Assembly: GCA_002364615.1 (NCBI GenBank)
Contig: DEYP01000013.1
Coordinates: forward strand, 1-64,000
Reading direction: 5' to 3'
From: Arsukibacterium sp. UBA3155
GTDB lineage: Bacteria; Pseudomonadota; Gammaproteobacteria; Enterobacterales; Alteromonadaceae
Length of the DNA: 64,000 nt
Shown here: positions 54,436-62,522 of the stretch, piece after piece
Layout: each line of letters starts with the position of its first letter
How positions within the stretch are numbered: the stretch's first letter is position 1
Notes under the pieces: model-generated
The model's database searches: none
What the model was told of the DNA's origin: nothing
What the model saw: the letters and a program-made list of their open reading frames with translations, nothing else
Program-made: the position numbers and the translations under genes

Positions 54436-54869
54436 CGTGGCATGAACCCCATTTCTGACAAGGTTTCATTCAGTTCGCCAAACCGCTCTAGTTTACCTTC
54501 CAGCTCTTTAACTTTGGCTTTTAGCTCAATGTTTTCAGCCTCTAAGGTAGATACTCGTTTAGAGTCGAGCAGCTTGCGATTAGCCGTGTTGTCGTATTGC
54601 TTTGGTTTGTCGGCATTGTTCCTTGCAGATTCGGTCAGTGGCGGGAGTATACCTTTATCACGCAGTTTGTCTTCTAATGCCTTGAGCGCTTTTCTAAGCG
54701 TAGGATTTTGGTTAAGGGCAGACTTGCCGCAGCCGACCCCTTTGGCTACTTCGATGCGGTTGAGCTTGCCTTTAAAGGCGATTTGCTTAAAGTCATCATC
54801 AGTTTGAGTGGCTTGCCATACTTCAAATGCTTCGAGGTTCTGCTGCGCTCTTTGCTGACCGTTCGCCAT
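54432..54869 (-). CDS. Small HTH/coiled-coil protein (VPA1267-like)
   Basis: 145 aa. Residues ~36-75 (LNRIEVAKGVGCGKSALNQ...) look like a helix-turn-helix recognising DNA. Residues ~103-140 are a leucine/glutamate coiled coil (VSTLEAENIELKAKVKELEG). From memory, proteins of this kind accompany the GMT trio as the VPA1267 family, which I cannot verify here. It overlaps gmtX by 1 nt and the helicase by 4 nt. A TnpC-like accessory role in recombination is a reasonable guess. Confidence 0.75.
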   Translation of the reverse strand: MANGQQRAQQNLEAFEVWQATQTDDDFKQIAFKGKLNRIEVAKGVGCGKSALNQNPTLRKALKALEDKLRDKGILPPLTESARNNADKPKQYDNTANRKLLDSKRVSTLEAENIELKAKVKELEGKLERFGELNETLSEMGFMPR

Positions 54870-55546
54870 TAATCATCTACCTCACCTAACAACTTGCGTA
54901 GACCTGTCGCAAAGCCTCTAGGGAATATTTCTATGTTGTATTCCATGTCTTTTACTTGGCCTGCTTGTGTGGTTTGCCAGTTATGTTTTTCCATACATTC
55001 GTCAGAGATAGCGTAGGCTAAGGCTTGCTTCTCGGATTCGGTCAAGATGCCAGATAGTGAAGGCAAGACTTCAACACTCGGCTCTGCGCTTGCATCAAAC
55101 TGACGTACAGGACGCTTATCAATGGTAATATTCGCGTGCTGTTTTAGCAGATTAACCTCTTTGCGATAACGGTTGCGCTCGGCAATAATCTGACCAAACA
55201 AAGCCCGTACCGCAGGGTCTGGAATACGCTCAAGCAGCTTGTTATCCTGTGGAACAGACTTAGAGCGTGAGGTTGGCGATAACGGCTTTTTGGTGGTTGT
55301 TTTGCACTTTGCTGCCCATGCTTCAATCAAGGTGCGGTAGTGCTTGTTTTTGGTTGCTCGCAACGCTTCGTAACCTGGGCCACCTTCTGCTGCTGATACT
55401 CGCCCCATTTGTGCAATCGAGAAATCACGCTGCCCCGATTCTGTATAGGCTTTCAGGATGTCGTTAAGCTTATCTAGGTTTTTTTGGGTTCTTGGCACTT
55501 TGTCGTCTTTTAAGTCAGCCAAGATGATATCAATATTAATGTCCAT
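54869..55546 (-). CDS. gmtX: Gamma-mobile-trio protein GmtX
   Basis: 225 aa, basic, no membrane segment. The N-terminal half (KVPRTQKNLDKLNDILKAY, GRVSAAEGGPGYEALRA) looks like a DNA-binding helical domain. It is the third gene of the gmtY-gmtZ-gmtX order and overlaps gmtZ by 1 nt. Function of the family is unknown; assignment rests mainly on position and length. Confidence 0.78.
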   Translation of the reverse strand: MDINIDIILADLKDDKVPRTQKNLDKLNDILKAYTESGQRDFSIAQMGRVSAAEGGPGYEALRATKNKHYRTLIEAWAAKCKTTTKKPLSPTSRSKSVPQDNKLLERIPDPAVRALFGQIIAERNRYRKEVNLLKQHANITIDKRPVRQFDASAEPSVEVLPSLSGILTESEKQALAYAISDECMEKHNWQTTQAGQVKDMEYNIEIFPRGFATGLRKLLGEVDD

Positions 55547-58212
55547 TAACCCTCCAATAGCGCAGGTTGGGTGAGATTTTCTAAGCGTAAGGCTTTATCC
55601 GACAGTGCATTCATGCCAGCGTTAAATAGCTTGTGATTAGACAGGTATTCACCCGCTTCGATGTAATTAGCCACTTTACGGTAGCCTTCCATTTTATCGT
55701 CAGGGTCGGCTATCTTTGCCATTTGGCGTAGCATGGCATTACCAGCGATTAGCTGCTGTTTCTCATCCATTTCCATAAAGATAGGCTCAAAGCCTTTCTT
55801 CATCAGAGCACGACTAAGTTGGCGGGAGCGCTTTTCAATAGCAGGCGTCTTACGCAATTCATCCTGCAAGTCAGGGAAGAATTCGGCATCGTCACATAGA
55901 AGGGATAAGTGCAGTAACTCAGACTCTGTTTCAACGAATCTCAAGGCATGGCTAATATCTTGTTCACTCCCTACTGCAATCAATTTATCTTTGGTGTCGT
56001 CATCGTTTCGGGCTTCCTCGACGTGAATGATTTTGCTGATTAGCTCGAAGCACGCTATCCAGTCTTTGGTGTATTCATCGGCCTCTACTTGTTGCTTTTC
56101 ATAGCGGCGCTGTAGAACCTGCATGTCATTATGTTTGGTAAAAGGCGCACCTTGCTCTTCACAGAAGAACTGCTCGTCTTTGAGTGCTTCTAGCTCACCC
56201 TCGATTTCAACCGATAGGTTAGCCGCTTGGTGCGCCTTGTAACTGAGTTGATTAAACTGAGCGTTAAGCGCTGGCAGGTATCGCGCCTCGGTAATAAACC
56301 AACGGCAACGAATGCAGTTTTCAGGGCCATGCGGTACGCTGCCATAGATGCGATTAACGGCAGTACTTGAACCTCTCATCAACTCACCGCCGTTCCAGCA
56401 CCCGCCCAGCGTACTGACTTCATCGGATTTTACGGTGTTGCCTCCGACCAAACATAAGCCAGATGAACGCTCCTCCCAGCCGATGGGATTACGGTTAACC
56501 AGAGCTGCCTGAATACTGTCTTCTTTGTGATAGACCATCTTGCATTGAATTTGTGCTAGTGAGGCATCTTTGAGGAAGTTTCGCACTGACTGCTTGGCTT
56601 TACCCTCAAGCTCCCCTTCGGCTTCACTCATTTTTTCCGCCATCACGGACGGGGTGATTTTGTTGTAGTAGATGGTCATTAGGATACGTGAGTGCCCTGC
56701 CAGTAGTTTGGATATGACAGGTAGTGGCAATTGGGTATCCATCGTGTAGGCAGTTATCAGCGATACACGCAAGCTGTGCAGGGGGTGATTTGTGGCAACC
56801 TTTGCGCCTTCTGGAGTGCCTTCTGGGTAATCCACAACCAGTTTAAGTCGCTCTCCATTATCAAGCGCATTACCTTGCTCAGCGAGCTGGTTTTCCAGTG
56901 TTAGCAAGAGTTGATACCAAAGAGGTGCCAGAGACGATCCCCCATAAGATGGTTTGTATTTGTCATCTCCTTTCGCTGACGCATCCCGAAACAGAAAGGC
57001 GATTTCACCCATGCTTTCTAACTGAGTTTGTGACTTCTGTTTGCCAATATGTCTAGCTAGCAGTGCGGTGCAATCTGTCGGTTTCGCTATAGAGTTATAT
57101 TTTTCCTGCCAGTTACGCAGTTTTTCCAGCCAATATAATACTTCCTCATTCTGCCAAGGGATGATGTAGCCGCGTTCTAGTTCATCTTTATTCTGGTCGG
57201 CGGTTTTGTTGGTGTTGACATACAAACCTGTTGAATATTGCCCTGTCATGGTGTCATGGATACGACGAAAGATACCTTTCCCAAAAGGGCGCTTTTCACT
57301 ACCCAGTACAAAGTCATGCTTATCGTTTAACTTCCATTGACCGCTTTCATAACGCCACGTATCCGCTTCACCGCTGTCTAACATGAACACCTGATAGGTG
57401 CGCAGTGGAAGATGCAATTTCATGAAAATGACCATCGCTTTGACGGGTGACCAGATTTGGTGAAGGGTGGTTCTTTTACCACCTCTAGTCACTTCTTTGG
57501 TGCGCCACACACAATCGGGGTCAGATTTGTCAATCAGCTCAGGCTTGACCTCGAACCAGTCGCCATCTCCACCTGCTTTGCTTTGCCCTGACTGCTCTTG
57601 TGCCCATGCCCAATGCTTGAAATGGCGGTAGTGATAGCTAGGCAGTAACGACTCGCCTTGTGGTAGGTTTTGCTCAATCACCGTCAGTTCCGCTTTATCT
57701 GGCAATGGACACAGAATTTGGCGCAGGTCTTGGATGTAACGATACGGAAGTGGGTTACGCACGGTTTCAGTGTGTGAGCCTTGGGTCTTAATTTTGCTCA
57801 GCGGATTGCGAACCAGTGGTGTTAAGTTGCCGCTATCATCTTTTTCAGATAGATGATGTTCAATGACGTAATTAATGAAGTTACAGGGGTGGTTGATAGA
57901 TCTTGTTACTTCTTCGTGGGCGTTAATAGTTTTTCTCATACTAGCTTCTAGCTCTTCAGTGGAGCAGATATGACCATTGTACCCCTTGAAAAACAGACCA
58001 ATATCAGTTGCATAGGGAGCGTACTCCAACAGGTAGGACTCAAAAAAACTGCCCAACGCTCTACGCTTGTTGTTAACTCCCACATGCTGTGTCGCCATCC
58101 ACTCAGCGGCTAATTCCTGCCATTGCTCCCACTCAGGGCCAAGGGTGGTGAGCATCCATTTAAACGTTAAGTCCGATGCACGTCCGTCACGTTTCTTGCC
58201 TTTTTTTGACAT
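55546..58212 (-). CDS. gmtZ: Gamma-mobile-trio protein GmtZ (recombinase-like)
   Basis: 888 aa. A tyrosine-recombinase-like C-terminal catalytic part is visible: HSLR (His479, Arg482), AGHSRILMTIYY (His507, Tyr515/516). I do not see the first arginine box. A later NCIRCRWF motif could bind zinc, and the last ~200 residues are helical. It corresponds to the VPA1269-type protein of GMT elements. One-base overlaps with genes on both sides. It may act with GmtY as a second recombinase subunit, as in the three-gene Tn554 system. Confidence 0.82.
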   Translation of the reverse strand: MSKKGKKRDGRASDLTFKWMLTTLGPEWEQWQELAAEWMATQHVGVNNKRRALGSFFESYLLEYAPYATDIGLFFKGYNGHICSTEELEASMRKTINAHEEVTRSINHPCNFINYVIEHHLSEKDDSGNLTPLVRNPLSKIKTQGSHTETVRNPLPYRYIQDLRQILCPLPDKAELTVIEQNLPQGESLLPSYHYRHFKHWAWAQEQSGQSKAGGDGDWFEVKPELIDKSDPDCVWRTKEVTRGGKRTTLHQIWSPVKAMVIFMKLHLPLRTYQVFMLDSGEADTWRYESGQWKLNDKHDFVLGSEKRPFGKGIFRRIHDTMTGQYSTGLYVNTNKTADQNKDELERGYIIPWQNEEVLYWLEKLRNWQEKYNSIAKPTDCTALLARHIGKQKSQTQLESMGEIAFLFRDASAKGDDKYKPSYGGSSLAPLWYQLLLTLENQLAEQGNALDNGERLKLVVDYPEGTPEGAKVATNHPLHSLRVSLITAYTMDTQLPLPVISKLLAGHSRILMTIYYNKITPSVMAEKMSEAEGELEGKAKQSVRNFLKDASLAQIQCKMVYHKEDSIQAALVNRNPIGWEERSSGLCLVGGNTVKSDEVSTLGGCWNGGELMRGSSTAVNRIYGSVPHGPENCIRCRWFITEARYLPALNAQFNQLSYKAHQAANLSVEIEGELEALKDEQFFCEEQGAPFTKHNDMQVLQRRYEKQQVEADEYTKDWIACFELISKIIHVEEARNDDDTKDKLIAVGSEQDISHALRFVETESELLHLSLLCDDAEFFPDLQDELRKTPAIEKRSRQLSRALMKKGFEPIFMEMDEKQQLIAGNAMLRQMAKIADPDDKMEGYRKVANYIEAGEYLSNHKLFNAGMNALSDKALRLENLTQPALLEG

Positions 58213-59690
58213 TATTTACCTCGTAATTTCGGATGCTTGCCTGTGAAATAGCCTTGCGGGTCGATGTTGTCAAAGCCATGTTCGACCAATGATTTCCAAT
58301 CTAGCGATTTTACTTTGGACTCAGGATTTGCCAGTTGTAGCGTGGCCTTGTTGAGTTCATCGGAGATTTCCTGTTGCCCTTCGCCTGTGTAGGGAACTTG
58401 AGACTCCAGTGATTTGTGGTGCATACAGCGACGAATGATTAACGGGTTAAGCCCTGAGCGCCTTAATCGTCTGCCGTAGTTATGTCGATGTCCGTGAGGA
58501 TCTAACCCTTCCGCTTTATTCGGTGCTAACCCAATGCGTTTTAGTCCTGCCGCATAGCCTTGATGAAAAGCGTTGAGCGTGTATGGGCTGCCGAGGGCGC
58601 TGTGATGGAATGAAATGAACGCATACGGGTGATGACAATCAATACTGGCTCGGTACTTTTGATAGTCTTTCCATAATGACATGAAGACCATGCCAAACTC
58701 CGTGGGGAACCATTGCACTTGGATGTAATTATCACGATGATCTACAACACGATTCTTCCAACCAATCCGCGCTGTACCCTGCATTTTGATCCGTGGTATG
58801 CGGGCATACTCTTCTTTAAGATAGGCTGCTCTGGTATGCTTCCCACTTCGACTGCGCCAGCCATCAGGTGCTTTACCATCAACTTCGTTGTATACCCGAA
58901 CCACAGCATTATCCGGATTGTAAGGGTCTCCAAACACGTCCGTCACCCAAATTAATAATGCTTCACTTTCTCGTAGACCACCGCCATGCATCAGCAGAAG
59001 AATAAGCTTATCTCTTAGCACTACCCGTGGGTCTTTTGCGCCACCCATTCCGTCTTTGAAAAATGACTCCCAGTGTTTTTCTGGAAAGGCAATCGCATCA
59101 TCTTCCGTCTTGGTGAGTGGAGTGCGCCCCTTCATTGTTCTGGCTTTGCGAATAGTTTTATTGATGCTCTTGTCTTCGATATGCCCAAGAAAATCATGCT
59201 GGTTTTTACGAAACCATGCCGCATAATTTAAGCGTTGTTCATGCGGAGTCGCATCCCTCAAGGGATTCATTGGCTCAGTACCTTGCTTATTAGCAATCCA
59301 GTCAGTAAAAGCTGTCAGCCTATGGATGTGTTTATTGACATGTTCTGTCGAGCTTGGCATCCAATATAAGCCAGACGGATCAAGTCCATCTTCACCGACT
59401 GTGCCGCTATACAGGCGTTTAGCAAAGGTTTGGAATAGAATTTTTGGGTCGTTGAACAAGTCCTTGTTTGCCTCCAGATAATCTAAAAGCAAAGAAACGA
59501 CTTGAATGAATTGATTCATAACGGACGCACTGACACCGTTTGCCTCCATTTTAAGAAGGTAATCCGTTACAACACTCAACTCGCCTTGTTCAGTAAGCAA
59601 CACTGGTAGTTGGCTTTTTATGCCCGTGTTATCTTCGACAACAGTCGCTTTTACTTTTACTGATGACATGTTCTGAATGTCTATACACAT
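58212..59690 (-). CDS. gmtY: Gamma-mobile-trio tyrosine recombinase GmtY
   Basis: 492 aa. The full tyrosine recombinase set is present: Arg240 in GGGLRESEAL, His399/Arg402 in DPHGHRHNYG, His424/425 in RCMHHKSLES, and Tyr434 in QVPYTG. It would cut and join the element ends. ATG 59690 is only about 8 nt downstream of the predicted RNA start, so it may be nearly leaderless; Met8 (59669) is an alternative. The start and promoter lie within a repeat shared with the element's right end, suggesting self-repression. Confidence 0.9.
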   Translation of the reverse strand: MCIDIQNMSSVKVKATVVEDNTGIKSQLPVLLTEQGELSVVTDYLLKMEANGVSASVMNQFIQVVSLLLDYLEANKDLFNDPKILFQTFAKRLYSGTVGEDGLDPSGLYWMPSSTEHVNKHIHRLTAFTDWIANKQGTEPMNPLRDATPHEQRLNYAAWFRKNQHDFLGHIEDKSINKTIRKARTMKGRTPLTKTEDDAIAFPEKHWESFFKDGMGGAKDPRVVLRDKLILLLMHGGGLRESEALLIWVTDVFGDPYNPDNAVVRVYNEVDGKAPDGWRSRSGKHTRAAYLKEEYARIPRIKMQGTARIGWKNRVVDHRDNYIQVQWFPTEFGMVFMSLWKDYQKYRASIDCHHPYAFISFHHSALGSPYTLNAFHQGYAAGLKRIGLAPNKAEGLDPHGHRHNYGRRLRRSGLNPLIIRRCMHHKSLESQVPYTGEGQQEISDELNKATLQLANPESKVKSLDWKSLVEHGFDNIDPQGYFTGKHPKLRGK

Positions 59691-59712
59691 AATACATACA
59701 AAGCACTATATA
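59683..59712 (-). repeat. internal copy of the right-end repeat, overlapping the gmtY promoter
   Basis: On the plus strand it reads ATACACATAATACATA, six bases, then ACTATATA. The terminal copy at 59759-59791 has ATACACATTATACATA (one mismatch), nine bases, then ACTATATA. The copy covers the gmtY -10 box and start codon. Confidence 0.7.
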
Positions 59713-59732
59713 CCCACACTTAAAAATGTCAA
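59705..59732 (-). promoter_or_regulatory. sigma-70 promoter of the gmt operon
   Basis: Minus strand TTGACA (59727-59732), 16-bp spacer, TATAGT (59705-59710). The predicted start is near 59698, just upstream of ATG 59690. Confidence 0.85.
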
Positions 59733-59733
59733 T

Positions 59734-59757
59734 AAAAAAGGCAGATTTCTCTGCCTT
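59734..59757 (-). terminator. intrinsic terminator at the element's right end
   Basis: Minus strand AAGGCAGA, loop GAAA, TCTGCCTT followed by a T-run. It stops minus-strand transcription coming from the FAD-oxidase operon just before the gmtY promoter. Confidence 0.9.
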
Positions 59758-59758
59758 C

Positions 59759-59791
59759 ATACACATTATACATAGTTTAATGTACTATATA
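59759..59791 (-). repeat. right terminal repeat of the GMT element
   Basis: ATACACATTATACATA (59759-59774) and ACTATATA (59784-59791) on the plus strand. It is a direct repeat of 59683-59712 and is inverted relative to the left end. Confidence 0.65.
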
Positions 59792-59799
59792 TAACGCCA

Positions 59800-59811
59800 G
59801 GAGGTTTTTTT
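59800..59811 (+). terminator. right half of the split bidirectional terminator
   Basis: GGAGG and seven T directly after the element. It is the exact complement of AAAAAACCTCC at 51945-51955 and overlaps the stop codon of the FAD-oxidase gene. Confidence 0.85.
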
Positions 59812-61492
59812 ATGGCTGCTGATCAGGGAATGGACTCTTTGATCCCCCGGGCTGATAGCGGCCAGGGCTGATAATATTATCCGGATCTAATGCCTGTTTA
59901 ATTTTGGCACTAATTTTCCAGAATGGCTGCTTGGCGTTAAGTAAACTGGCTTGCTGTGCAAGATTAAGCCGGTATGGCACCCAGCCCTGCTTTAACCCTA
60001 CGCTGACTAATTCGTCCAGGCAGGCTTGAGCCTGCGCCACCGCATTGCTATCAGCCAGGTTAAACACAATGGGAATAGTACTGTCGACCATGTCGTGCTT
60101 TAAACTGGTGAAGGTGATCATCGGTTCAATACCATACTTTGGACAGACCGTCCGAACATGGTCTATAAAACGCCGCATAGCGTCACTTTTCATCGGTACC
60201 AGTGGTGCATACCAAAGCAAGCCACAACCGTCAGCAGCCGGGTTTAGCGCTCTGCTTTGCACAGGTGAAGCATGCGGGTTGCGCCAATAGGCTAATGGCA
60301 ACGCCACCTGATTAGGATAGCCACGCATTATTGCAATGCCACCATCAAGCGATGCCAGCATTTTCCGTTGTTTGACTAGCAAAGTATCTGGCAAAAGCTG
60401 CAACAACCACCGGCCAAATTTAATTAACCAGCTATCGGAAAAGATCATTTTACTGCAGTGACCGCCCGCAAAACGTTTTACTTCTTTCCTGGCGGCTTTG
60501 ACCACGGATTTCTGGCCATACAAGGTACCGGCAATAGTCCAGGCTGGAATATCATAATCTTTGGCCAGGCTGGCAAGCTGTTGATCGGTCATCACCTGAT
60601 GTGCCGCCGGACCGTTTGGGTTAGGTGCCATCATTGCGGTGACCCTGCGCTGATCCATAATATTAACGGACCCGACCACCCCTTCCAGTTTTTGTAAAAT
60701 GGTAAACACGATTTGCTGCGCCTGCTCAAACTGTTGCTCGTCAGCAAACTGCAGATAAAAGGCACAGAATGCCTCTGGATCGGCTTTTAAACGCAGGCTT
60801 ATCTCGGTGACCACTGCCAGATTACTTTGGGTCCATAAGCCATCTAAATAGGGACCAAGCCCATATTTGTAAGTTTTATCGATAAAATCATCACAACTCT
60901 GGTCAAGCTCGGCTACTGCAGAGCGAATCTCAGTGCCGTCTGCCAGCAGCCCTCGGATGCTATTGACTGCGGCAAAATGGTCAGTATAGGGCGTAATACC
61001 GTAGCCCCGCTCCAGCGCATTACCTAAAATACTGCAACCCGGACCGGCACCGGTAACCGGCACCATATACTTAAGTTGATGTAAATCCAGGTAGTCTCGC
61101 AGTTGCTGCTGGGTAACCCCTGGCTCTACGGTAAAAATACCGAGGGTTTTATTGTCGCAGCTAATGGTGTTTAACGCCGATAAATCGAGAATAACCGCAT
61201 TGCCATCATTCGCTCTGGCCGAGGCATAGCCCCAGTTGCGGCCGGTACTGATGGGATGGACAGAGAACACGACCCCGGTATTTTTATGATCAGATGCCAG
61301 GGCAAGTACCTGCACAATGTCCTTTCTATTGCCTATTTTTACTACGCAGCTGGGATGTGCTTCGCTACCTTCACAGTTCTGTTTATAAGCCTCTAACTCG
61401 GCATCTGACGATAACACCTGGCTATCTTTACTTAGTTTCTGTTGCAATAAACCAGCAAGTGCAGCTGTAGGTTGATTAGATTTGGCGTTCAA
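59810..61492 (-). CDS. FAD-linked oxidase of the vanillyl-alcohol-oxidase/p-cresol family
   Basis: 560 aa. The PCMH FAD domain has ISTGRNWGYASARANDG and LDLSALNTI, then the pyrophosphate/isoalloxazine region GAGPGCSILGNALERGYG. The C-terminal part ends LDPDNIISPGRY, as in VAO-type flavoenzymes. It would oxidise an alcohol, amine or phenol; the substrate is unknown. It overlaps the acyltransferase gene by 4 nt (ATGA), so the two products probably act in one pathway. No signal peptide. Confidence 0.88.
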   Translation of the reverse strand: MNAKSNQPTAALAGLLQQKLSKDSQVLSSDAELEAYKQNCEGSEAHPSCVVKIGNRKDIVQVLALASDHKNTGVVFSVHPISTGRNWGYASARANDGNAVILDLSALNTISCDNKTLGIFTVEPGVTQQQLRDYLDLHQLKYMVPVTGAGPGCSILGNALERGYGITPYTDHFAAVNSIRGLLADGTEIRSAVAELDQSCDDFIDKTYKYGLGPYLDGLWTQSNLAVVTEISLRLKADPEAFCAFYLQFADEQQFEQAQQIVFTILQKLEGVVGSVNIMDQRRVTAMMAPNPNGPAAHQVMTDQQLASLAKDYDIPAWTIAGTLYGQKSVVKAARKEVKRFAGGHCSKMIFSDSWLIKFGRWLLQLLPDTLLVKQRKMLASLDGGIAIMRGYPNQVALPLAYWRNPHASPVQSRALNPAADGCGLLWYAPLVPMKSDAMRRFIDHVRTVCPKYGIEPMITFTSLKHDMVDSTIPIVFNLADSNAVAQAQACLDELVSVGLKQGWVPYRLNLAQQASLLNAKQPFWKISAKIKQALDPDNIISPGRYQPGGSKSPFPDQQP

Positions 61493-62373
61493 TAATTTAC
61501 CCCGAGTTTTCCAGCGAAATTAATACCAAAACGGTTATCGCCATCGCCCTGATCCTGTTCAAACAAATCCCGCTCAATGGAATGAAGTAACCGGGTAAAG
61601 CCAGAAGAAATGCTGGTTCTGAACATATCTGAATTAATATAGTAAGCTGCTCTTTTACCATGGTATTCAATGGGCTTACCAAGTTGCTTAAAATTAATAC
61701 CAATAAAACTCAGACTACGGGCTAACCGGGGCTCCATCATGACATAGCCATGAAACCGGTTTGAATGAAAGCCCATTGCCGCTGCTGACATATACAGACA
61801 CACCGCAATATAGGGGAAACACCGCAGCTCGCTTTCTGAATACACTTTTTCATTAAAGGCACCGGTGGCAGCCCCTTTAAAATGATCTATTGCCCGCTTA
61901 CGAAAGTTTTCAGGCACCGCCAGCCGGGAGATTTCACAGACACTTTCCCGTGGGAAATTCCACGGTGCAAACTCTTCATCTTCAATTGCATGGGCACAGA
62001 ACTTTTCGATTGGTAACGGCTCATCGTCTTTGGCCGAAGTGATAAGGCGGACAGTACCTGCCAGCGCATCAGAATTAAGGTGTCTGATAAAGCAATGGAT
62101 CGACCGCTCGTCAAATTCGTCGAACTCTTCATAACCTTCTTTAATATCTTCAAAATGCAGCTCTTCGCAGTACACCTGATGCCGCAGCCGATACACTTCG
62201 TGTCGAAGTGCTTCGGTGTTAGCAATTTGCGGCCGTAGATACTTGGAAAAATGCGCCGAAATGGTCTTAGCATCGTTACTGGCCAGGCCGGCCATTGCTT
62301 TTTTAACGATACCACCAATAATGGGTTTATCTGCCAGAGATTTAAGCCGTCTCATAGACCCCTCGTAAGCCAT
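61489..62373 (-). CDS. PEP-CTERM/exosortase-associated N-acyltransferase
   Basis: 294 aa of the family related to LuxI/FeeM N-acyl amino acid synthases (TIGR03694-type). Conserved parts: EVYRLRHQVYCEEL, FDERSIHCFIRH, AGTVRLI and CEISRLAVPENFRKR. These enzymes transfer an acyl chain from ACP or CoA to an amine. A good ribosome binding site is not visible before 62373, while GAGGGG precedes Met7 (62355). A short upstream reading frame overlaps the start. Confidence 0.9.
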   Translation of the reverse strand: MAYEGSMRRLKSLADKPIIGGIVKKAMAGLASNDAKTISAHFSKYLRPQIANTEALRHEVYRLRHQVYCEELHFEDIKEGYEEFDEFDERSIHCFIRHLNSDALAGTVRLITSAKDDEPLPIEKFCAHAIEDEEFAPWNFPRESVCEISRLAVPENFRKRAIDHFKGAATGAFNEKVYSESELRCFPYIAVCLYMSAAAMGFHSNRFHGYVMMEPRLARSLSFIGINFKQLGKPIEYHGKRAAYYINSDMFRTSISSGFTRLLHSIERDLFEQDQGDGDNRFGINFAGKLGVNY

Positions 62374-62425
62374 TAATCATCATTGTCTGATTGTAGTACT
62401 TTAAATAAGTACCTGAAGTGATCAT
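62342..62425 (-). CDS. possible 27-aa leader peptide upstream of the acyltransferase
   Basis: ATG at 62425 has AAAGGA 7 nt upstream, a better site than the main gene has. The frame encodes MITSGTYLKYYNQTMMINGL and seven more residues, and stops at 62342, inside the acyltransferase gene in another frame. This could couple translation. The frame contains an inverted repeat GTACTT...AAGTAC (62396-62412). Speculative. Confidence 0.35.
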   Translation of the reverse strand: MITSGTYLKYYNQTMMINGLRGVYETA

Positions 62426-62522
62426 AACCGAATCCTTTCTTCGTAAAGTGTAGATGATCATCTGGAATTATTCTGTTCTCAGAGTAGCACTTAATTACGT
62501 TAAACAAGACGCTAGTGTGCTG

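Larger units (their letters stand above)
51964..59799 (-). mobile_element. gamma-mobile-trio (GMT)-type element, 7.8 kb
   Basis: The element carries gmtY, gmtZ, gmtX, a small HTH/coiled-coil gene and a RecD2-like helicase gene in one minus-strand operon with a promoter at 59705. Its limits are deduced from the terminator it interrupts: GGAG occurs on both sides (51960-51963 and 59800-59803), and removing the element and one GGAG restores a perfect terminator hairpin. The ends carry inverted TATATAGTA boxes. GMT elements are known from Vibrio and relatives as carriers of defence and toxin genes; here the only evident cargo is the helicase, and a possible RNA. Confidence 0.85.

Noticed and set aside
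61887-62318. 143-codon frame overlapping the acyltransferase gene in another frame
   Set aside because: No recognisable protein features, and the acyltransferase frame has clear conserved motifs.
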